64,000 bases of DNA from Roseicella frigidaeris (GTDB taxonomy: Bacteria > Pseudomonadota > Alphaproteobacteria > Acetobacterales > Acetobacteraceae): assembly GCF_003258945.1 (NCBI RefSeq), contig NZ_QLIX01000017.1:1-64000 (forward strand), given 5' to 3'. A model generated the notes under the pieces. It was not told where the DNA came from. It searched no databases and saw only the letters and a list, made by a program, of their open reading frames with translations. Made by a program: the position numbers and the translations under genes. This document shows positions 24,466 through 34,322 of the stretch, piece after piece; within the stretch, counting starts at the first letter, position 1, and each line of letters starts with the position of its first letter.

Positions 24466-24969
24466 TCAGGCCCGCAGCGCCCGCGGCAGATCGGCGACCG
24501 CGCTGTCGATCAGCTTCGCATCGGCCTCGGCCGTCATCCGCTCGGCGATCACCCGGCGCGCCGCGGCGGTGGCGATCTCGGCCGCCGCCTCGCGCACCTC
24601 GGCAACCGCGCCGGCCTCGGCCGCCGCGATGCGGTCCATCGCCATGCGCTCGCGCCGCTTCGCCGAGGCCTCGGCCTCCACGGCGGCGGTCTCCGCCACC
24701 CGCTCCGCCTCGGCCCGGGCCCGGGAGAGCAGGGCCTCCGCCTCCTTCAGCGCCGCGGCGCGATCCGCCTCGGCCTGCTTCAGCATGGCCTCGGCCTCCT
24801 CGCGCAGGCGCGCCGCCTCGGAGAGCTCGGCACGGACCCGCTCGGCCCGGGCATCGAGCATCGCGGTGAGCTGCGCCCAGGCCTTCCGGCCGACCAGCAG
24901 CACGAAGATGATGAAGCTGACCGCGACCCAGAAGCGCGGGTCCAGCCAGAAATGCTCGGCGTGATGCAT
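24466..24969 (-). CDS. atpF: F0F1 ATP synthase subunit b
   Basis: A 167-residue stator subunit. One N-terminal membrane helix (WVAVSFIIFVLLVGRKAW, about residues 14-31) is followed by a long charged Ala/Glu/Arg coiled coil that reaches the F1 head. A C-terminal amphipathic segment should contact subunit delta. It begins with an ATG that shares one base with the stop of the upstream b' gene (TGATG), so the two stator subunits are translationally coupled. It is the last gene of the operon before the terminator. The F1 genes are not in this window, as is usual in Alphaproteobacteria. Confidence 0.95.
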   Translation of the reverse strand: MHHAEHFWLDPRFWVAVSFIIFVLLVGRKAWAQLTAMLDARAERVRAELSEAARLREEAEAMLKQAEADRAAALKEAEALLSRARAEAERVAETAAVEAEASAKRRERMAMDRIAAAEAGAVAEVREAAAEIATAAARRVIAERMTAEADAKLIDSAVADLPRALRA

Positions 24970-25592
24970 CAGGCCCGCCCCCGCGCTGCCAGTTCCGCCC
25001 CGACCGCCTGGTCGATCGCGGCATGGTCGGCGCCACCGGTCAGCTTGGCGACCAGCGCCGCGGCCGTGTCGGTGGCGACGCCGCGCAGCGCCGCCATGGC
25101 CGAATCGCGCGAGGCCGCGATCCGCTGCTCCGCCGCCTCGATCTGGGCGCCCAGCCGGGCATTGAGCGCCTCGGCCTTCTCCGCCGCGGCGGCCTGGGCG
25201 TGCTGCGTCGCGGTGGTCACCGCGGCCTGCGCCTCGGCGCGGGCCCGGCCGGTGGCGGCCTCATGCTCCGCCAGGGCGGCGTCGGCGCGCTGCTTCGCGG
25301 CCTGGGCCTGCTCGAGGTCGCCCTCGATGCGGGCGCGCCGCGTCTCCAGCACCTGCGCCACGCCCGGCAACGCATAGGTCGCCATGACGTAGTAGAGGAT
25401 GCCGAAGATGATGAAGAGCCAGACGATGCTGGCGATCAGGAAACGCCCCTGCTCGGGATGCCCGAAGGCCAGCTGCGGCATGCCGGGGACCGGCTCGGCC
25501 AAATGCGGTTCGGCCGCCAGGGCGAGGCAGGGCGCAAAGGCCAGCATCGCCACGGCGAGCAGGAGCCAAGGCTTCATGGCCCGAGGCTTCAC
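24969..25592 (-). CDS. atpF': F0F1 ATP synthase subunit b'
   Basis: A 207-residue second b-type stator subunit, found in Alphaproteobacteria and phototrophs, where b and b' form a heterodimer. There is an N-terminal hydrophobic leader (about residues 9-27). The membrane helix is IASIVWLFIIFGILYYVM. A long coiled coil (TRRARIEGDLEQAQAAKQRA onward) follows. The GTG at 25592 is preferred because AGGAGA lies six bases upstream. An ATG at 25577 is 21 bases from that site, and a GTG at 25607 overlaps it. Downstream is subunit b, upstream subunit c. Confidence 0.92.
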   Translation of the reverse strand: MKPRAMKPWLLLAVAMLAFAPCLALAAEPHLAEPVPGMPQLAFGHPEQGRFLIASIVWLFIIFGILYYVMATYALPGVAQVLETRRARIEGDLEQAQAAKQRADAALAEHEAATGRARAEAQAAVTTATQHAQAAAAEKAEALNARLGAQIEAAEQRIAASRDSAMAALRGVATDTAAALVAKLTGGADHAAIDQAVGAELAARGRA

Positions 25593-25660
25593 GGGAAATC
25601 TCCTCACCTGGATGGACGCGGATGCGCGCCCGCCGGGATCGGCGGGCGCGCCGGGCGGCC

Positions 25661-25885
25661 TCAGGTGAACAGGATGAGGAAGGCGATCAGCAGGGCGAAG
25701 AGCGCGACCGCCTCGGTCAGCGCGAAGCCCAGGATGCCGATCGGGAAGACCGCATCGCGCGCGCCGGGGTTGCGGGCGACGGAGGAGACCATCGCCGAGA
25801 AGATGTTGCCGATGCCGACGCCGACGCCGGCGAGAGCGATGACGGCGAGGCCGGCCCCGAGGGCCTTCGCGGCGAGAACGTCCAT
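25661..25885 (-). CDS. atpE: F0F1 ATP synthase subunit c
   Basis: A 74-residue ring subunit with two membrane helices joined by the polar loop ARNPGARD. The proton-carrying carboxylate is Glu58 in [14 protein letters not shown], and the first helix holds the packed-glycine motif [17 protein letters not shown]. These mark a proton-type c subunit; no Na+-binding ligand set is evident. The ATG at 25885 follows AAGGAAAG; the longer open frame upstream has no family sequence. Length is typical for Alphaproteobacteria. Confidence 0.97.
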   Translation of the reverse strand: MDVLAAKALGAGLAVIALAGVGVGIGNIFSAMVSSVARNPGARDAVFPIGILGFALTEAVALFALLIAFLILFT

Positions 25886-25970
25886 GGGGGTCTTTCCTTG
25901 TCCTTGGTAGGTAGAGAGGGTGGTGGAGATGGCCCGCCGGTGGCGGCGCCCCGAACCAGGGCCCTGGGGC

Positions 25971-26729
25971 CTAGTGCAGGTGCACCGCGTCGTGCAGGTA
26001 GATGCTGGTGAGGATGGCGAAGACATAGGCCTGCAGGAAGGCCACCAGCAATTCGAAGCCGACCAGCGCCACGTTCACCGCCAGCGGCAGGGTGGCGCCG
26101 AGGATGCCGAGCACCCCGGCCGCGCTGCCGATCATCACCACGAAGGCGGCGAAGACCTCGAGCATGACGTGGCCGGCGACCATGTTGGCGAAGAGACGCA
26201 CCGAGAGGCTGACCGGCCGCGAGAGGTAGGAGATGATCTCGATCGGGATGATCAGCGGCGCCAGCGCCTTGGGCGCGCCCTCGGGGAAGAAGTAGCTGAA
26301 GAAATGCGTCCCGTGGATCGACAGCGCCACGATGGTGACGATGACGAAGACCAGCGCCGCCAGGCCGAAGGTGACGGCGATGTGGCTGGTGAAGGCGAAG
26401 CCGTAGGGCAGCAGGCCGAGCAGGTTGCCCAGCAGGATGAACATGAAGAGCGAGAAGATGAAGGGGAAGTAGCGCTTGCCCTCGTCGCCGATCTGCCCGA
26501 CCGCGAGGTCGTGCACGAACTCATAGGCGCTCTCGGCCATCGCCTGCAGCCGGCCCGGCACGATGGCGCGGTTCGACATGCCCCAGATCATCAGCAGCGT
26601 CACCACGCCGACGGCGAGCAGCATATGCGCGGTGGACTGGGTGAAGCCCACGGAGTTGCCGACCGCGCCCAGCACGGGCGTCAGCGAGAACTGGCTGAGC
26701 GCGTCGATCGAATTGCCTTCGGCGGCCAC
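25971..26729 (-). CDS. atpB: F0F1 ATP synthase subunit a
   Basis: A 252-residue polytopic membrane protein forming the proton half-channels next to the c ring. The essential arginine is Arg178 in [18 protein letters not shown]. The C-terminal helix pair includes [21 protein letters not shown]. Five to six helices are predicted. The GTG at 26729 follows GGGAGC at good spacing and starts the conserved region directly. It sits between atpI and atpE in the usual order. Confidence 0.97.
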   Translation of the reverse strand: MAAEGNSIDALSQFSLTPVLGAVGNSVGFTQSTAHMLLAVGVVTLLMIWGMSNRAIVPGRLQAMAESAYEFVHDLAVGQIGDEGKRYFPFIFSLFMFILLGNLLGLLPYGFAFTSHIAVTFGLAALVFVIVTIVALSIHGTHFFSYFFPEGAPKALAPLIIPIEIISYLSRPVSLSVRLFANMVAGHVMLEVFAAFVVMIGSAAGVLGILGATLPLAVNVALVGFELLVAFLQAYVFAILTSIYLHDAVHLH

Positions 26730-26785
26730 TGTCAGCTCCCAAGCCCCTATGCCCTGCGACCGGGATCAGGCCCCGGGCACGGCGT

Positions 26786-27079
26786 TCATCGACCGGCACC
26801 ACGGCGCGGGTTGAACAGCCGATAGACGTTCAGGACCCCGGCGGCGCCGCCCAGGACGAAGAACAGCAGGAAGAGCCACGGCCAGGTCCCGAGCCAGCGG
26901 TCCAGCATGATGCCGAGGAAGACGCCGACCCCGAGGGCCGCCACCACCTCCACACCGGCCCGGAAACCGATGCCCCAGGGTCCCGAGGGAGGCGCGCCTC
27001 GGCCAGGTCGCGGCGTGTCCAGCCCTCGTCGGGCCCTGGCCTCGCGCAACCGCTCCTCGAACCCGTCTCGCTCGCTCAC
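26786..27079 (-). CDS. atpI: ATP synthase assembly protein AtpI / AtpZ-like
   Basis: A 97-residue protein. The N-terminal 40 residues are charged (MSERDGFEERLREARARRG). Two membrane helices follow (VEVVAALGVGVFLGIMLDRW and WLFLLFFVLGGAAGVLNVYR). AtpI-type proteins assist c-ring assembly and may influence Mg2+ or Ca2+ uptake. The GTG at 27079 follows GGAGGAGC five bases upstream. It opens the F0 operon, so the operon promoter should lie in the gap from about 27080 to 27345. Confidence 0.88.
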   Translation of the reverse strand: MSERDGFEERLREARARRGLDTPRPGRGAPPSGPWGIGFRAGVEVVAALGVGVFLGIMLDRWLGTWPWLFLLFFVLGGAAGVLNVYRLFNPRRGAGR

Positions 27080-27345
27080 CGCGCTCCTCCGTCGGCTCCC
27101 CGTCGGAAGGCAGGTGGCTGCTACGGCACCCCCCGCTGGCTGTCAAGCAAGCGCGGGCCGCAACGACCGGCCTTCCGCGGCGCATGGGACGACAAAGCCG
27201 GCCCGCCGCAAAGCGTTCCGCGCATCCGGCCCGGGCACCGGATCGCACACATCGCATCGGGGCCATCGGAGGCAGGAATATCGGACTCGGGGATATCGGA
27301 TGCGGGGCGTTGACCTGCCGCCGCGGCGCGGCGATCTCTCGCCGC

Positions 27346-27519
27346 ATGGCGAAGGATCCTGCCCCTCCCCGCAAGCCGCCGCCGCCCGGTCCGGCGGCGA
27401 CGCCGCAGGCCGAGCGCGAGGCGCGCCTCGCCGCGGCGCTGCGCGCCAATCTCCGCCGCCGCAAGGCTCAGGCCCGGGCGCGCGAGGCGGCGCCCGGCAA
27501 GCCGGAGCGCGAGGGCTGA
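27346..27519 (+). CDS. Small Arg/Ala/Pro-rich protein, unknown function
   Basis: A 57-residue predicted protein: a Pro-rich N-terminus (residues 4-22), then an Arg/Ala amphipathic helix (REARLAAALRANLRRRKAQA) and a charged tail. Short proteins with this helix are common as hypothetical genes in Acetobacteraceae-type genomes, which supports a real gene. There is no binding site of note before the ATG. The basic helix would suit nucleic acid or ribosome binding, but that is a guess. Upstream in-frame ATG codons (from 27184) add only low-complexity sequence. Confidence 0.5.
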   Translation: MAKDPAPPRKPPPPGPAATPQAEREARLAAALRANLRRRKAQARAREAAPGKPEREG

Positions 27520-27696
27520 GCCGCCCGGCCGCGCGGACGCATCCGGTTGCCGCTGCCGGGAGGCTGGGCTAAGGGGCCGCGATGCCCGGGGCGGCCGCGA
27601 TCCGGCCGTCCCGCCGGGGCCGCCCGGCCGGGACCGCCCGGCGGGGCGCCGCGGCCCCCGGGTCGCTGCCCCCCTCTGCCGACCGGAAGGCGCGCC

Positions 27697-28251
27697 ATGG
27701 CCATCATGCCCGATCACTGGATCCGCCGGATGGCGGCCGAGCACGGCATGATCGAGCCCTTCGTCGAGGCGCAGCGGCGCGAGGGCACCATCTCCTACGG
27801 CCTCTCCTCCTACGGCTACGACGCCCGCGTCGCCGACGAGTTCAAGGTCTTCACCAATGTCGACAACGCGCTGGTGGACCCGAAGCATTTCGCCGAGGAC
27901 AGCTTCGTCACTCGCCGCGGCGCCACCTGCATCGTCCCGCCCAACAGCTTCGCCCTCGCCCATACGGTCGAGTATTTCCGCATCCCGCGCGACGTTCTGG
28001 TCATCTGCCTCGGCAAGAGTACCTATGCGCGGTGCGGCCTCATCGTGAACGTCACCCCGCTCGAGCCGGAATGGGAAGGCCAGGTGACCATCGAGATCAG
28101 CAACACCACCCCCCTGCCCGCCCGCATCTACGCCAATGAGGGGATCTGCCAGTTCCTCTTCCTGCAGGGCGCCGGCGCGCCCGATGTCAGCTATGCCGAC
28201 CGGGCGGGGAAATACATGCACCAGCGCGGCGTCGCGCTGCCCCGGCTCTAG
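27697..28251 (+). CDS. dcd: dCTP deaminase
   Basis: A 184-residue trimeric enzyme that deaminates dCTP to dUTP, feeding dTMP synthesis. The active-site signature is [19 protein letters not shown] with Ser108 and Arg112, and the catalytic glutamate is Glu133 in [10 protein letters not shown]. The N-terminal [12 protein letters not shown] block and the C-terminal [14 protein letters not shown] are family hallmarks. The ATG at 27697 follows GGAAGG. It lies 10 bp before murA and is probably cotranscribed with it. Confidence 0.96.
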   Translation: MAIMPDHWIRRMAAEHGMIEPFVEAQRREGTISYGLSSYGYDARVADEFKVFTNVDNALVDPKHFAEDSFVTRRGATCIVPPNSFALAHTVEYFRIPRDVLVICLGKSTYARCGLIVNVTPLEPEWEGQVTIEISNTTPLPARIYANEGICQFLFLQGAGAPDVSYADRAGKYMHQRGVALPRL

Positions 28252-28261
28252 GAACCGCCCG

Positions 28262-29521
28262 ATGGACCGCATCCGCATCCGCGGCGGCACGCCGCTCGAG
28301 GGCCGCATCCCGATCAGCGGCGCCAAGAACGCCGCCCTGCCGCTGATGGCCGCCGGCCTGCTGACCGACGGGCCGCTCCGGCTGCTGAACGCCCCCGACC
28401 TGGCCGACATCGCCACCATGGCCGGGCTGCTCCGCCAGCACGGGCTCACGGTCGAGCACGACAAGCAGGCGCGCAGCATCACCCTCTCCGGCGCGGCGCG
28501 GAACCTCGAGGCGCCCTACGACCTGGTGCGCAAGATGCGCGCCTCGGTCCTGGTGCTCGGGCCCCTGGTCGCCCGCTTCGGCGAGGCCAAGGTCTCCCTG
28601 CCCGGCGGCTGCGCCATCGGCACGCGCCCGATCGACCTCCACCTCAAGGGGCTGGAGCAGATGGGGGCGGAGATCGAGATCGAGGCCGGCTACGTCCTCG
28701 CCCGCGCCCCGCGCGGCCTGAAGGGCGCCCGCATCCTCTTCCCGCAGGTCTCGGTCGGCGCCACCGAGAACCTGCTGATGGCCGCCTGCCTCGCCGAGGG
28801 CGAGACCGAGCTGGTCAATGCCGCGCGCGAGCCGGAGATCTCCGACCTCGCCGAATGCCTCATGCGCATGGGGGCGCGGATCGAGGGCATCGGCACCGAC
28901 CGGCTGCGGGTCGAGGGCACCGGCAGCCTCGCCGGCGCCACTCACCGGGTGGTGCCGGACCGCATCGAGGCCGGCACCTTCGCCATCGCCGCCGCCATCA
29001 CCGGCGGGCGGGTGCTGCTCGAAGGGGCGCGGCTCGACCATCTCGGCGCCACGGCGCGCATCCTGCGCGAGGCCGGCGTCGAGGTGGCGGAGCGGCCGGA
29101 GGGGCTGCGGGTCTCGCGCATGAACGGGCTCTCCGGCGTCGATGTCATGACCGAGCCCTTCCCGGGCTTCGCGACGGACATGCAGGCGCAGTTCATGGCC
29201 CTGATGTGCGTCGCCGAGGGCGCCTCGATGATCACCGAGACGATCTTCGAGAACCGCTTCATGCATGTGCCCGAGCTCATGCGCATGGGGGCGCGGATCA
29301 ACTACCACGGCCATTCCGCCATCGTCCGCGGGGTGCCGAAGCTCTCTGGCGCGCCGGTGATGGCGACCGACCTCCGGGCCTCGGTCTCCCTCATCCTCGC
29401 CGGGCTGGCCGCGGAGGGGGAGACCATCGTGAACCGGGTCTACCACCTCGACCGCGGCTATGAGCGGGTGGAGGCGAAGCTCGCCGCCGTCGGCGCCGAG
29501 ATCGAGCGGATCGGCGGCTGA
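28262..29521 (+). CDS. murA: UDP-N-acetylglucosamine 1-carboxyvinyltransferase
   Basis: A 419-residue enzyme for the first committed step of peptidoglycan synthesis, transferring enolpyruvate from PEP to UDP-GlcNAc. The active-site loop carries Cys117 in [16 protein letters not shown], the residue alkylated by fosfomycin, so the protein is of the sensitive Cys type. The N-terminal [14 protein letters not shown] holds the catalytic lysine region, and [11 protein letters not shown] the Asp/Gln region of the second domain. It starts 10 bp after dcd. Confidence 0.97.
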   Translation: MDRIRIRGGTPLEGRIPISGAKNAALPLMAAGLLTDGPLRLLNAPDLADIATMAGLLRQHGLTVEHDKQARSITLSGAARNLEAPYDLVRKMRASVLVLGPLVARFGEAKVSLPGGCAIGTRPIDLHLKGLEQMGAEIEIEAGYVLARAPRGLKGARILFPQVSVGATENLLMAACLAEGETELVNAAREPEISDLAECLMRMGARIEGIGTDRLRVEGTGSLAGATHRVVPDRIEAGTFAIAAAITGGRVLLEGARLDHLGATARILREAGVEVAERPEGLRVSRMNGLSGVDVMTEPFPGFATDMQAQFMALMCVAEGASMITETIFENRFMHVPELMRMGARINYHGHSAIVRGVPKLSGAPVMATDLRASVSLILAGLAAEGETIVNRVYHLDRGYERVEAKLAAVGAEIERIGG

Positions 29522-29654
29522 GATGCCCCGCCCCGCCACCCTCCCGCCTGGCCTCGCCCCGCTTGGCCCTGCCCCGCACGCTCCGGCCCGCCAGGGGCCG
29601 GGCTGACATGAAATCGTCTCGCCTCCGGGCCCCTGACAAGTGCTAGTCTCCTCC

Positions 29655-30356
29655 ATGGACCTGCCCATCACCGAACCCGCCGCAACGGCCCAGGCGGATG
29701 CCGGGCCGCTGATCCTCGCGGTCCCCAAGGGCCGCATCCTCACCGAGCTCGGCCCCGTCTTCGCCCGCGCCGGCGTCACCCCGGCGCAGGATCTGGTGGA
29801 CGAGGACAGCCGCCGCCTGCGCTTCGAGAGCTCCGATCCCGGCCTCGACATGGTCCGGGTGCGGCCCTTCGACGTCGCCACCTTCGTCGCCTTCGGCGCC
29901 GCCCATATCGGCATCTGCGGCGCCGACGTGCTGATGGAGTTCGACTACGACCAGATCTACGCCCCGCTCGACCTCGGCATCGCCCGCTGCCGCGTCTCGG
30001 TGGCCGAGCCGGCGGCGACCGCCGGCACCGACGACCCGAGCCGCTGGTCGCGCATCACCGTGGCGACGAAATACCCGAACATCACCCGCCGGCATTTCGC
30101 CGCCCGCGGCGTGCAGGCGGAGATCGTCTCCCTCTCGGGCGCCATGGAGCTCGCCCCCTCCCTCGGCCTGTCGCGGGTGATCGTGGACCTGGTCGCCACC
30201 GGCAGCACGCTGAAGGCGAACGGGCTGGTCGAGACCGAGGTGATCGCACCGGTGACATCGCGCCTCATCGTCAACCGCACCGCCCTGAAGACCCAGCCGG
30301 AGCGGATCGGCGCCTGGATCGCCCGCTTCCGCGCCGCGCTGGACGCCGCGGCATGA
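29655..30356 (+). CDS. hisG: ATP phosphoribosyltransferase, short form
   Basis: A 233-residue cytoplasmic enzyme joining PRPP and ATP in the first step of histidine synthesis. LILAVPKGRI opens the catalytic domain, and the PRPP loop is DLVATGSTLKANGL. The C-terminal regulatory domain of long HisG is absent, so this is the short form that works with HisZ; no hisZ lies in the window. The ATG at 29655 is used; a GTG at 29640 is possible and neither has a good binding site. Its stop overlaps the hisD ATG (ATGA). Confidence 0.93.
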   Translation: MDLPITEPAATAQADAGPLILAVPKGRILTELGPVFARAGVTPAQDLVDEDSRRLRFESSDPGLDMVRVRPFDVATFVAFGAAHIGICGADVLMEFDYDQIYAPLDLGIARCRVSVAEPAATAGTDDPSRWSRITVATKYPNITRRHFAARGVQAEIVSLSGAMELAPSLGLSRVIVDLVATGSTLKANGLVETEVIAPVTSRLIVNRTALKTQPERIGAWIARFRAALDAAA

Positions 30357-31642
30357 CGCGGCTCGATACGCGCGACCCGGGCTTCGCCGCGGGTTTCGCG
30401 GCGCTGCTCGACACCGCGCGGGAGACCACCGCCCGGGTGGATGCCGCCGTCGCCGGCATCATCGGCGAGATCCGGGCGGAGGGCGACGCCGCCCTGCTGC
30501 GGCTGACCGCCCGCTTCGATGGCTGGCAGCCCGCCGGCGCCGCGGCGCTCCGGGTCACGCCCGAGGAAATCGAGGCGGCGCTCGCCGGGATCGCGCCGGA
30601 ACTGCTCGCGGCGCTCGACCTGGCCGCGACGCGGATCGAGCAGTTCCACCGGGCCCAGATGCCGCGCGACCTGGAGCTGCCGGACCCGGCCGGGCTGACG
30701 CTCGGCCTGCGCTGGACGCCGCTCGATGCCGTCGGCCTCTACGTGCCGGGCGGCAAGGCGGCCTATCCCTCCTCGGTGCTGATGAACGCGCTGCCGGCGC
30801 GGGTCGCCGGGGTCGGGCGCATCGCCATGGCGGTGCCGGCGCCGGGCGGGCAGCTCAACCCGCTGGTCCTCGCCGCGGCGCGGCGGGCCGGCGTCGCCGA
30901 GGTCTACCGCATCGGCGGCGCCCAGGCGGTCGCGGCCCTGGCCTGGGGGACGGCGACGATCGCCCCGGTCGATCGCATCGTCGGCCCCGGCAATGCCTAT
31001 GTGGCCGAGGCCAAGCGCCAGGTCTTCGGCCGGGTCGGCATCGATTCCATCGCCGGCCCCTCCGAGGTGGTGGTGATCGCCGATGCCAGCAACGATCCCC
31101 GCCATGTGGCGGTCGATCTCCTGGCCCAGGCCGAGCATGACGAGGCGGCGCAGGCGATCCTGATCACCGACTCCGCCGGCTTCGCCGATGCGGTGGCGGC
31201 GGCGGTGGCGGCGGAGCTCGAGAGCCTGCCGCGCGCCGCCATCGCCGGCGAGAGCTGGCGGCGGCATGGCGCCATCATCCTGGTGCGGGACTGGGAGGAG
31301 GCCTTCGGGCTGGCCAGCCGCCTGGCGCCGGAGCACCTGCAGCTCATGCTGCCCGAGCCGCGCGCCGCCATGGCGCGGGTGCGGCATGCCGGTGCCGCCT
31401 TCCTCGGCCGCTACTGCCCGGAGGCGATCGGCGACTATGTCGCCGGGCCGAACCATGTGCTGCCGACCGGCCGCACCGCCCGCTTCGCCTCGGGCCTCTC
31501 GGTCTTCGACTTCCTCAAGCGCACCACCTGGGTGGAGGCGAGCCCGGCGGGCCTGGCCGCCATCGGCCCCGCCGCGGTGGCGCTGGCCGAGGCCGAGGGC
31601 CTGCAGGCGCATGGCCGGAGCGTGGCGCTCAGGCTGGGGTAG
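30353..31642 (+). CDS. hisD: Histidinol dehydrogenase
   Basis: A 429-residue zinc enzyme carrying out the last two oxidations of histidine synthesis. Family blocks are [51 protein letters not shown], the AEHDEAAQA segment and the catalytic LAPEHLQLM with its Glu-His pair. It overlaps hisG by four bases. Adjacent hisG-hisD downstream of murA is a known alphaproteobacterial arrangement. A partial copy of the 3' repeat element (family C) begins a few bases after its stop. Confidence 0.97.
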   Translation: MTRLDTRDPGFAAGFAALLDTARETTARVDAAVAGIIGEIRAEGDAALLRLTARFDGWQPAGAAALRVTPEEIEAALAGIAPELLAALDLAATRIEQFHRAQMPRDLELPDPAGLTLGLRWTPLDAVGLYVPGGKAAYPSSVLMNALPARVAGVGRIAMAVPAPGGQLNPLVLAAARRAGVAEVYRIGGAQAVAALAWGTATIAPVDRIVGPGNAYVAEAKRQVFGRVGIDSIAGPSEVVVIADASNDPRHVAVDLLAQAEHDEAAQAILITDSAGFADAVAAAVAAELESLPRAAIAGESWRRHGAIILVRDWEEAFGLASRLAPEHLQLMLPEPRAAMARVRHAGAAFLGRYCPEAIGDYVAGPNHVLPTGRTARFASGLSVFDFLKRTTWVEASPAGLAAIGPAAVALAEAEGLQAHGRSVALRLG

Positions 31643-31860
31643 ATCCCCACGCCGTCGCTGCGGGGGGGGGTTCACGCCTGGGGCCTGGGCCCCGGGGCGG
31701 GCGCCGCATGGCGGGGTTGCCTTGACCCGCCCTCCCCCCGCCATCATGTTGCCGGCCGCCCGTCAATTCCCCGGGGCGCGTCCCGCCGGCCTCCCGCCCC
31801 GCTGCTCGCGGCATTGCAGGTCGACGCGGCGGGCCACGTCGCGCGCAGATAAGGTTTCGG

Positions 31861-32079
31861 ATGTCAAAAGAGGATATGATCGAGTTCAGCGGCACCGTGG
31901 TGGAGCTGCTGCCCAACGCGATGTTCCGCGTCAAACTCGACAACGAGCACATGGTGCTCGCCCATACCAGCGGGAAGATGCGCAAGAACCGCATCCGCGT
32001 CCTCGCCGGCGACCGGGTGAATGTCGAGATGACGCCCTACGACCTCACCAAGGGCCGCATCACCTTCCGCTTCAAGTAG
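31861..32079 (+). CDS. infA: Translation initiation factor IF-1
   Basis: A 72-residue OB-fold protein that blocks the A site of the 30S subunit during initiation. The sequence is near canonical: [20 protein letters not shown], then [20 protein letters not shown] and [16 protein letters not shown]. Its own promoter probably lies in the 218-bp gap after hisD. The maf TTG start follows 6 bases after the stop, so the two are coupled. Confidence 0.98.
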   Translation: MSKEDMIEFSGTVVELLPNAMFRVKLDNEHMVLAHTSGKMRKNRIRVLAGDRVNVEMTPYDLTKGRITFRFK

Positions 32080-32085
32080 GCGCCC

Positions 32086-32673
32086 TTGCCCGCTGAGCGG
32101 CCGCCCCTGGTGCTGGCCTCGGCCAGTCCGCGGCGGCGTGACCTGCTGGCCCGGATCGGCATCGTCCCGGACCGCATCCTGCCCACCGAGACCGACGAGA
32201 CGCCCCGCAGGGAGGAGCTGCCGCGCCAGCTCGCCGCGCGCCTGGCTGCCGAGAAGGCCGCCGCCGCCGCCGCCCACGCCCCCGGCGCGCTGGTGCTCGC
32301 GGCGGATACCGTGGTCGGCGTCGGCCGCCGCATCCTGCCCAAGGCGGAGACCGAGGCCGAGGCCAGGCGCTGCCTGGAGCTGCTCTCCGGCCGCCGGCAC
32401 CATGTCTATACCGGCGTCGCGCTGCGGCGGCCGGATGGCGGCTGCGGCACCCGGCTGGTCGATACCGTGGTCGCCTTCCAGCGCCTGACCGAGGCGCAGA
32501 TCGCCGCCTATCTCGCCGGCGGCGAGTGGCAGGGCAAGGCGGGCGGCTACGCCATCCAGGGCGGGGCGGAGATGTTCGTGCGCTTCCTCTCGGGCTCGCA
32601 TTCCAACGTCATCGGCCTGCCGCTCTTCGAGACGGCGCAGCTGCTGCGGGGCGCCGGGTGGCTGCGGCCCTAG
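32086..32673 (+). CDS. maf: Maf-family nucleotide pyrophosphatase
   Basis: A 195-residue enzyme hydrolysing non-canonical or modified nucleoside triphosphates. The signature LVLASASPRRRDLLARIGI opens the protein. The catalytic Asp lies in VLAADTVVGVG and the substrate loop in RHHVYTGVAL. GYAIQGGAEMFV and GSHSNVIGLPLFET complete the motif set. It uses a TTG start 6 bases after infA. A family B repeat begins immediately at its stop codon. Confidence 0.94.
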   Translation: MPAERPPLVLASASPRRRDLLARIGIVPDRILPTETDETPRREELPRQLAARLAAEKAAAAAAHAPGALVLAADTVVGVGRRILPKAETEAEARRCLELLSGRRHHVYTGVALRRPDGGCGTRLVDTVVAFQRLTEAQIAAYLAGGEWQGKAGGYAIQGGAEMFVRFLSGSHSNVIGLPLFETAQLLRGAGWLRP

Positions 32674-32782
32674 ACCATGATCCGCTCCCTCGGGTTCGCG
32701 GATCATGGTCCAGGCCCTTGTTCGACCGCGTGAGTCGCGCCTTCGGTGAGTCCAGCCCGGGCGATCGCGCTCCAGACCAGTC
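32672..32782 (-). repeat. Dispersed repeat, family B, copy between maf and the RNase E/G gene
   Basis: It begins at the maf stop codon and ends about 16 bp before the GTG of the next gene. The orientation is that of copy 1 (203-306), with GCGGATCATGGTCCAGGCC and CGCCTTCGGTGAGTCCA conserved. It interrupts an otherwise tightly packed operon, so transcripts from infA would carry it. Confidence 0.75.
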
Positions 32783-32797
32783 GCCCCAGGGGCGGCC

Positions 32798-33952
32798 GTG
32801 ACGCTGATCCTGCTGTCCGCCTCGCCGGGCGAATGGCGCACCGCTTTGCTCGATGAGGACGAGCGGCTGGCCGCCTTCCATCTCGAGCGGCCCGGCCGTC
32901 CCGATGGGCTCGGCGACCTGCATCGGGCGCGCGTCACCGCCCTCGCCCCGGCGATGGCCGGCGCCTTCCTCGCCATGGCCGGGGGCGAGACCGGCTTCCT
33001 GCCGGAATCGGCCGTCGGCGCCGCGAAGCAGCCGATCGCCCGCGCCATCAGCGAGGGGCAATACCTGGCCGTGCGCGTCACCCGCGCCGCGCAGGGGGGC
33101 AAGGGGCCACGCCTGACCGCGCGGCTGACGCCGGCCGAGGCGGCCCGGGTGGCCGCGGCCCCCGCCGGCGGCCCGGCGCTGATCGCCCGCGGACCGGTGG
33201 CGGCGCTGCGCCTGGCCCGCGCCCATCCGGAGGCCATGCTCCGCACCGACAGCGCCCCGCTCGCCGCCCGGCTGCGCGCGGCGCTCGGCCCGGCGCGCGT
33301 GGCGCTGAGCCATGCGCCGGTCTTCGATGAGGCAATCGAGGCCGAGCTCGATCTGCTCGCCGGGCCGGAGGTGCCACTGCCCGGCGGCGGCCGGCTGCTG
33401 ATCCACCCGACGCCGGCGCTCACCGCCATCGATGTCGATGCCGGCAGCATCGCCGGCACCCGCGACCCGGAGGCGCAGCTCCGCCTGAACGGGGCGGCGG
33501 TGGCCGAGGCGGCGCGGCAGATCCGCCTGCGCAGCCTCGCCGGGGCGATCCTGCTGGATGTGGCGGGGCTGACGGCGAAGCGGCGCGCGACGCTGGCCGG
33601 GCCGCTCGCCGCGGCGCTCGCGCCCGATCCGCTGGCGCGGCTGCTCGGTCTCGGCCCGCTCGGCCTGTTCGAGATCCAGCGCCAGCGCATCCATCCGCCG
33701 CTGCACGAGCTGCTCGGCTGGCCGCTTTCGCCGCTGAGCCAGGGGCTGGCGGCGCTGCGCCGGGCGGCGCGCGAGGCCGCGGCGCGGCCCGGACGGCGTT
33801 GGGCGCTGCGGGCGGCGCCCGCCGTGCTGACCGCCCTCGCCGATCTGCCGGGCGCGCTGGAGGAGGCGGCGGCGGCGCTCGGCACGCCCTTGCAGCTTCT
33901 CGTCGAGCCGGGGCGTTCGGGGGCCGAGATCGAGGAGCGTCCGCATGGCTGA
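32798..33952 (+). CDS. RNase E/G-family endoribonuclease, short and cysteine-free
   Basis: A 384-residue protein of the RNase E/G family. An N-terminal S1-like domain is followed by the catalytic core with acidic residues in [12 protein letters not shown] and AILLDVAGL, matching the two Mg2+-binding Asp positions. [10 protein letters not shown] is the following family block. RNase E/G normally have a zinc link C-P-x-C for tetramer assembly; there is no cysteine anywhere in this protein, so it cannot form that link. Gene order infA-maf-rng-yacG is the standard alphaproteobacterial one. The GTG at 32798 is close to a GGGGCGG stretch. It overlaps yacG by 8 bases. Confidence 0.85.
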   Translation: MTLILLSASPGEWRTALLDEDERLAAFHLERPGRPDGLGDLHRARVTALAPAMAGAFLAMAGGETGFLPESAVGAAKQPIARAISEGQYLAVRVTRAAQGGKGPRLTARLTPAEAARVAAAPAGGPALIARGPVAALRLARAHPEAMLRTDSAPLAARLRAALGPARVALSHAPVFDEAIEAELDLLAGPEVPLPGGGRLLIHPTPALTAIDVDAGSIAGTRDPEAQLRLNGAAVAEAARQIRLRSLAGAILLDVAGLTAKRRATLAGPLAAALAPDPLARLLGLGPLGLFEIQRQRIHPPLHELLGWPLSPLSQGLAALRRAAREAAARPGRRWALRAAPAVLTALADLPGALEEAAAALGTPLQLLVEPGRSGAEIEERPHG

Positions 33953-34139
33953 GCCCGCCACCCCGCCGCCGCGCCCCGCCCGCCCCTGCCCGGTCTGCGG
34001 CAAGTCGGTGGCGCCGGAGAGCCGCGTCCGGCCCTTCTGCTCGGCGCGCTGCCGGCAGGTGGATCTGGGGCGCTGGCTGACGGGCAATTACGCCATCCCC
34101 GGCGAGCCGCCGGAGAGCGGGCCGGACGAGGGCGACTGA
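33945..34139 (+). CDS. yacG: DNA gyrase inhibitor / zinc-binding protein YacG
   Basis: A 64-residue protein with a four-cysteine zinc site: CPVCGK near residue 15 and [15 protein letters not shown] near residue 33. The C-terminal tail is acidic and probably disordered. YacG binds GyrB and blocks its DNA binding in E. coli. The start overlaps the end of the RNase E/G gene by 8 bases, indicating coupling. The gene is followed by tRNA-Phe, a conserved neighbour. Confidence 0.93.
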   Translation: MAEPATPPPRPARPCPVCGKSVAPESRVRPFCSARCRQVDLGRWLTGNYAIPGEPPESGPDEGD

Positions 34140-34246
34140 GGCCGAGACGGGCGCGAATTCGCTGCGCGGCGGGTGGACAGCCCCCGGGGCTTCCGCTATC
34201 TCCCGCCTCCTCTGCCGGCGGCCCCCAGACGGGGCCGGATGCTTGG

Positions 34247-34322
34247 GCCCAGGTAGCTCAGTTGGTAGAGCATGCGACTGAAAATCGCAGTGTCGGTGGT
34301 TCGATTCCGCCCCTGGGCACCA
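34247..34322 (+). tRNA. tRNA-Phe (GAA)
   Basis: A full cloverleaf. The acceptor stem is GCCCAGG (34247-34253) paired with CCTGGGC (34312-34318). The D arm is GCTC...GAGC, the anticodon loop CTGAAAA with anticodon GAA, and the T arm GGTGG-TTCGATT-CCGCC. CCA is encoded (34320-34322). A TTTT run a few bases on may end the transcript. The small open frames here on the minus strand are the usual antisense artefacts of this tRNA. Confidence 0.97.

Noticed and set aside
28187-29914. Long minus-strand frame opposite murA and hisG
   Set aside because: Shadow of two clearly conserved plus-strand genes; His/Gly/Arg-rich sequence without motifs.
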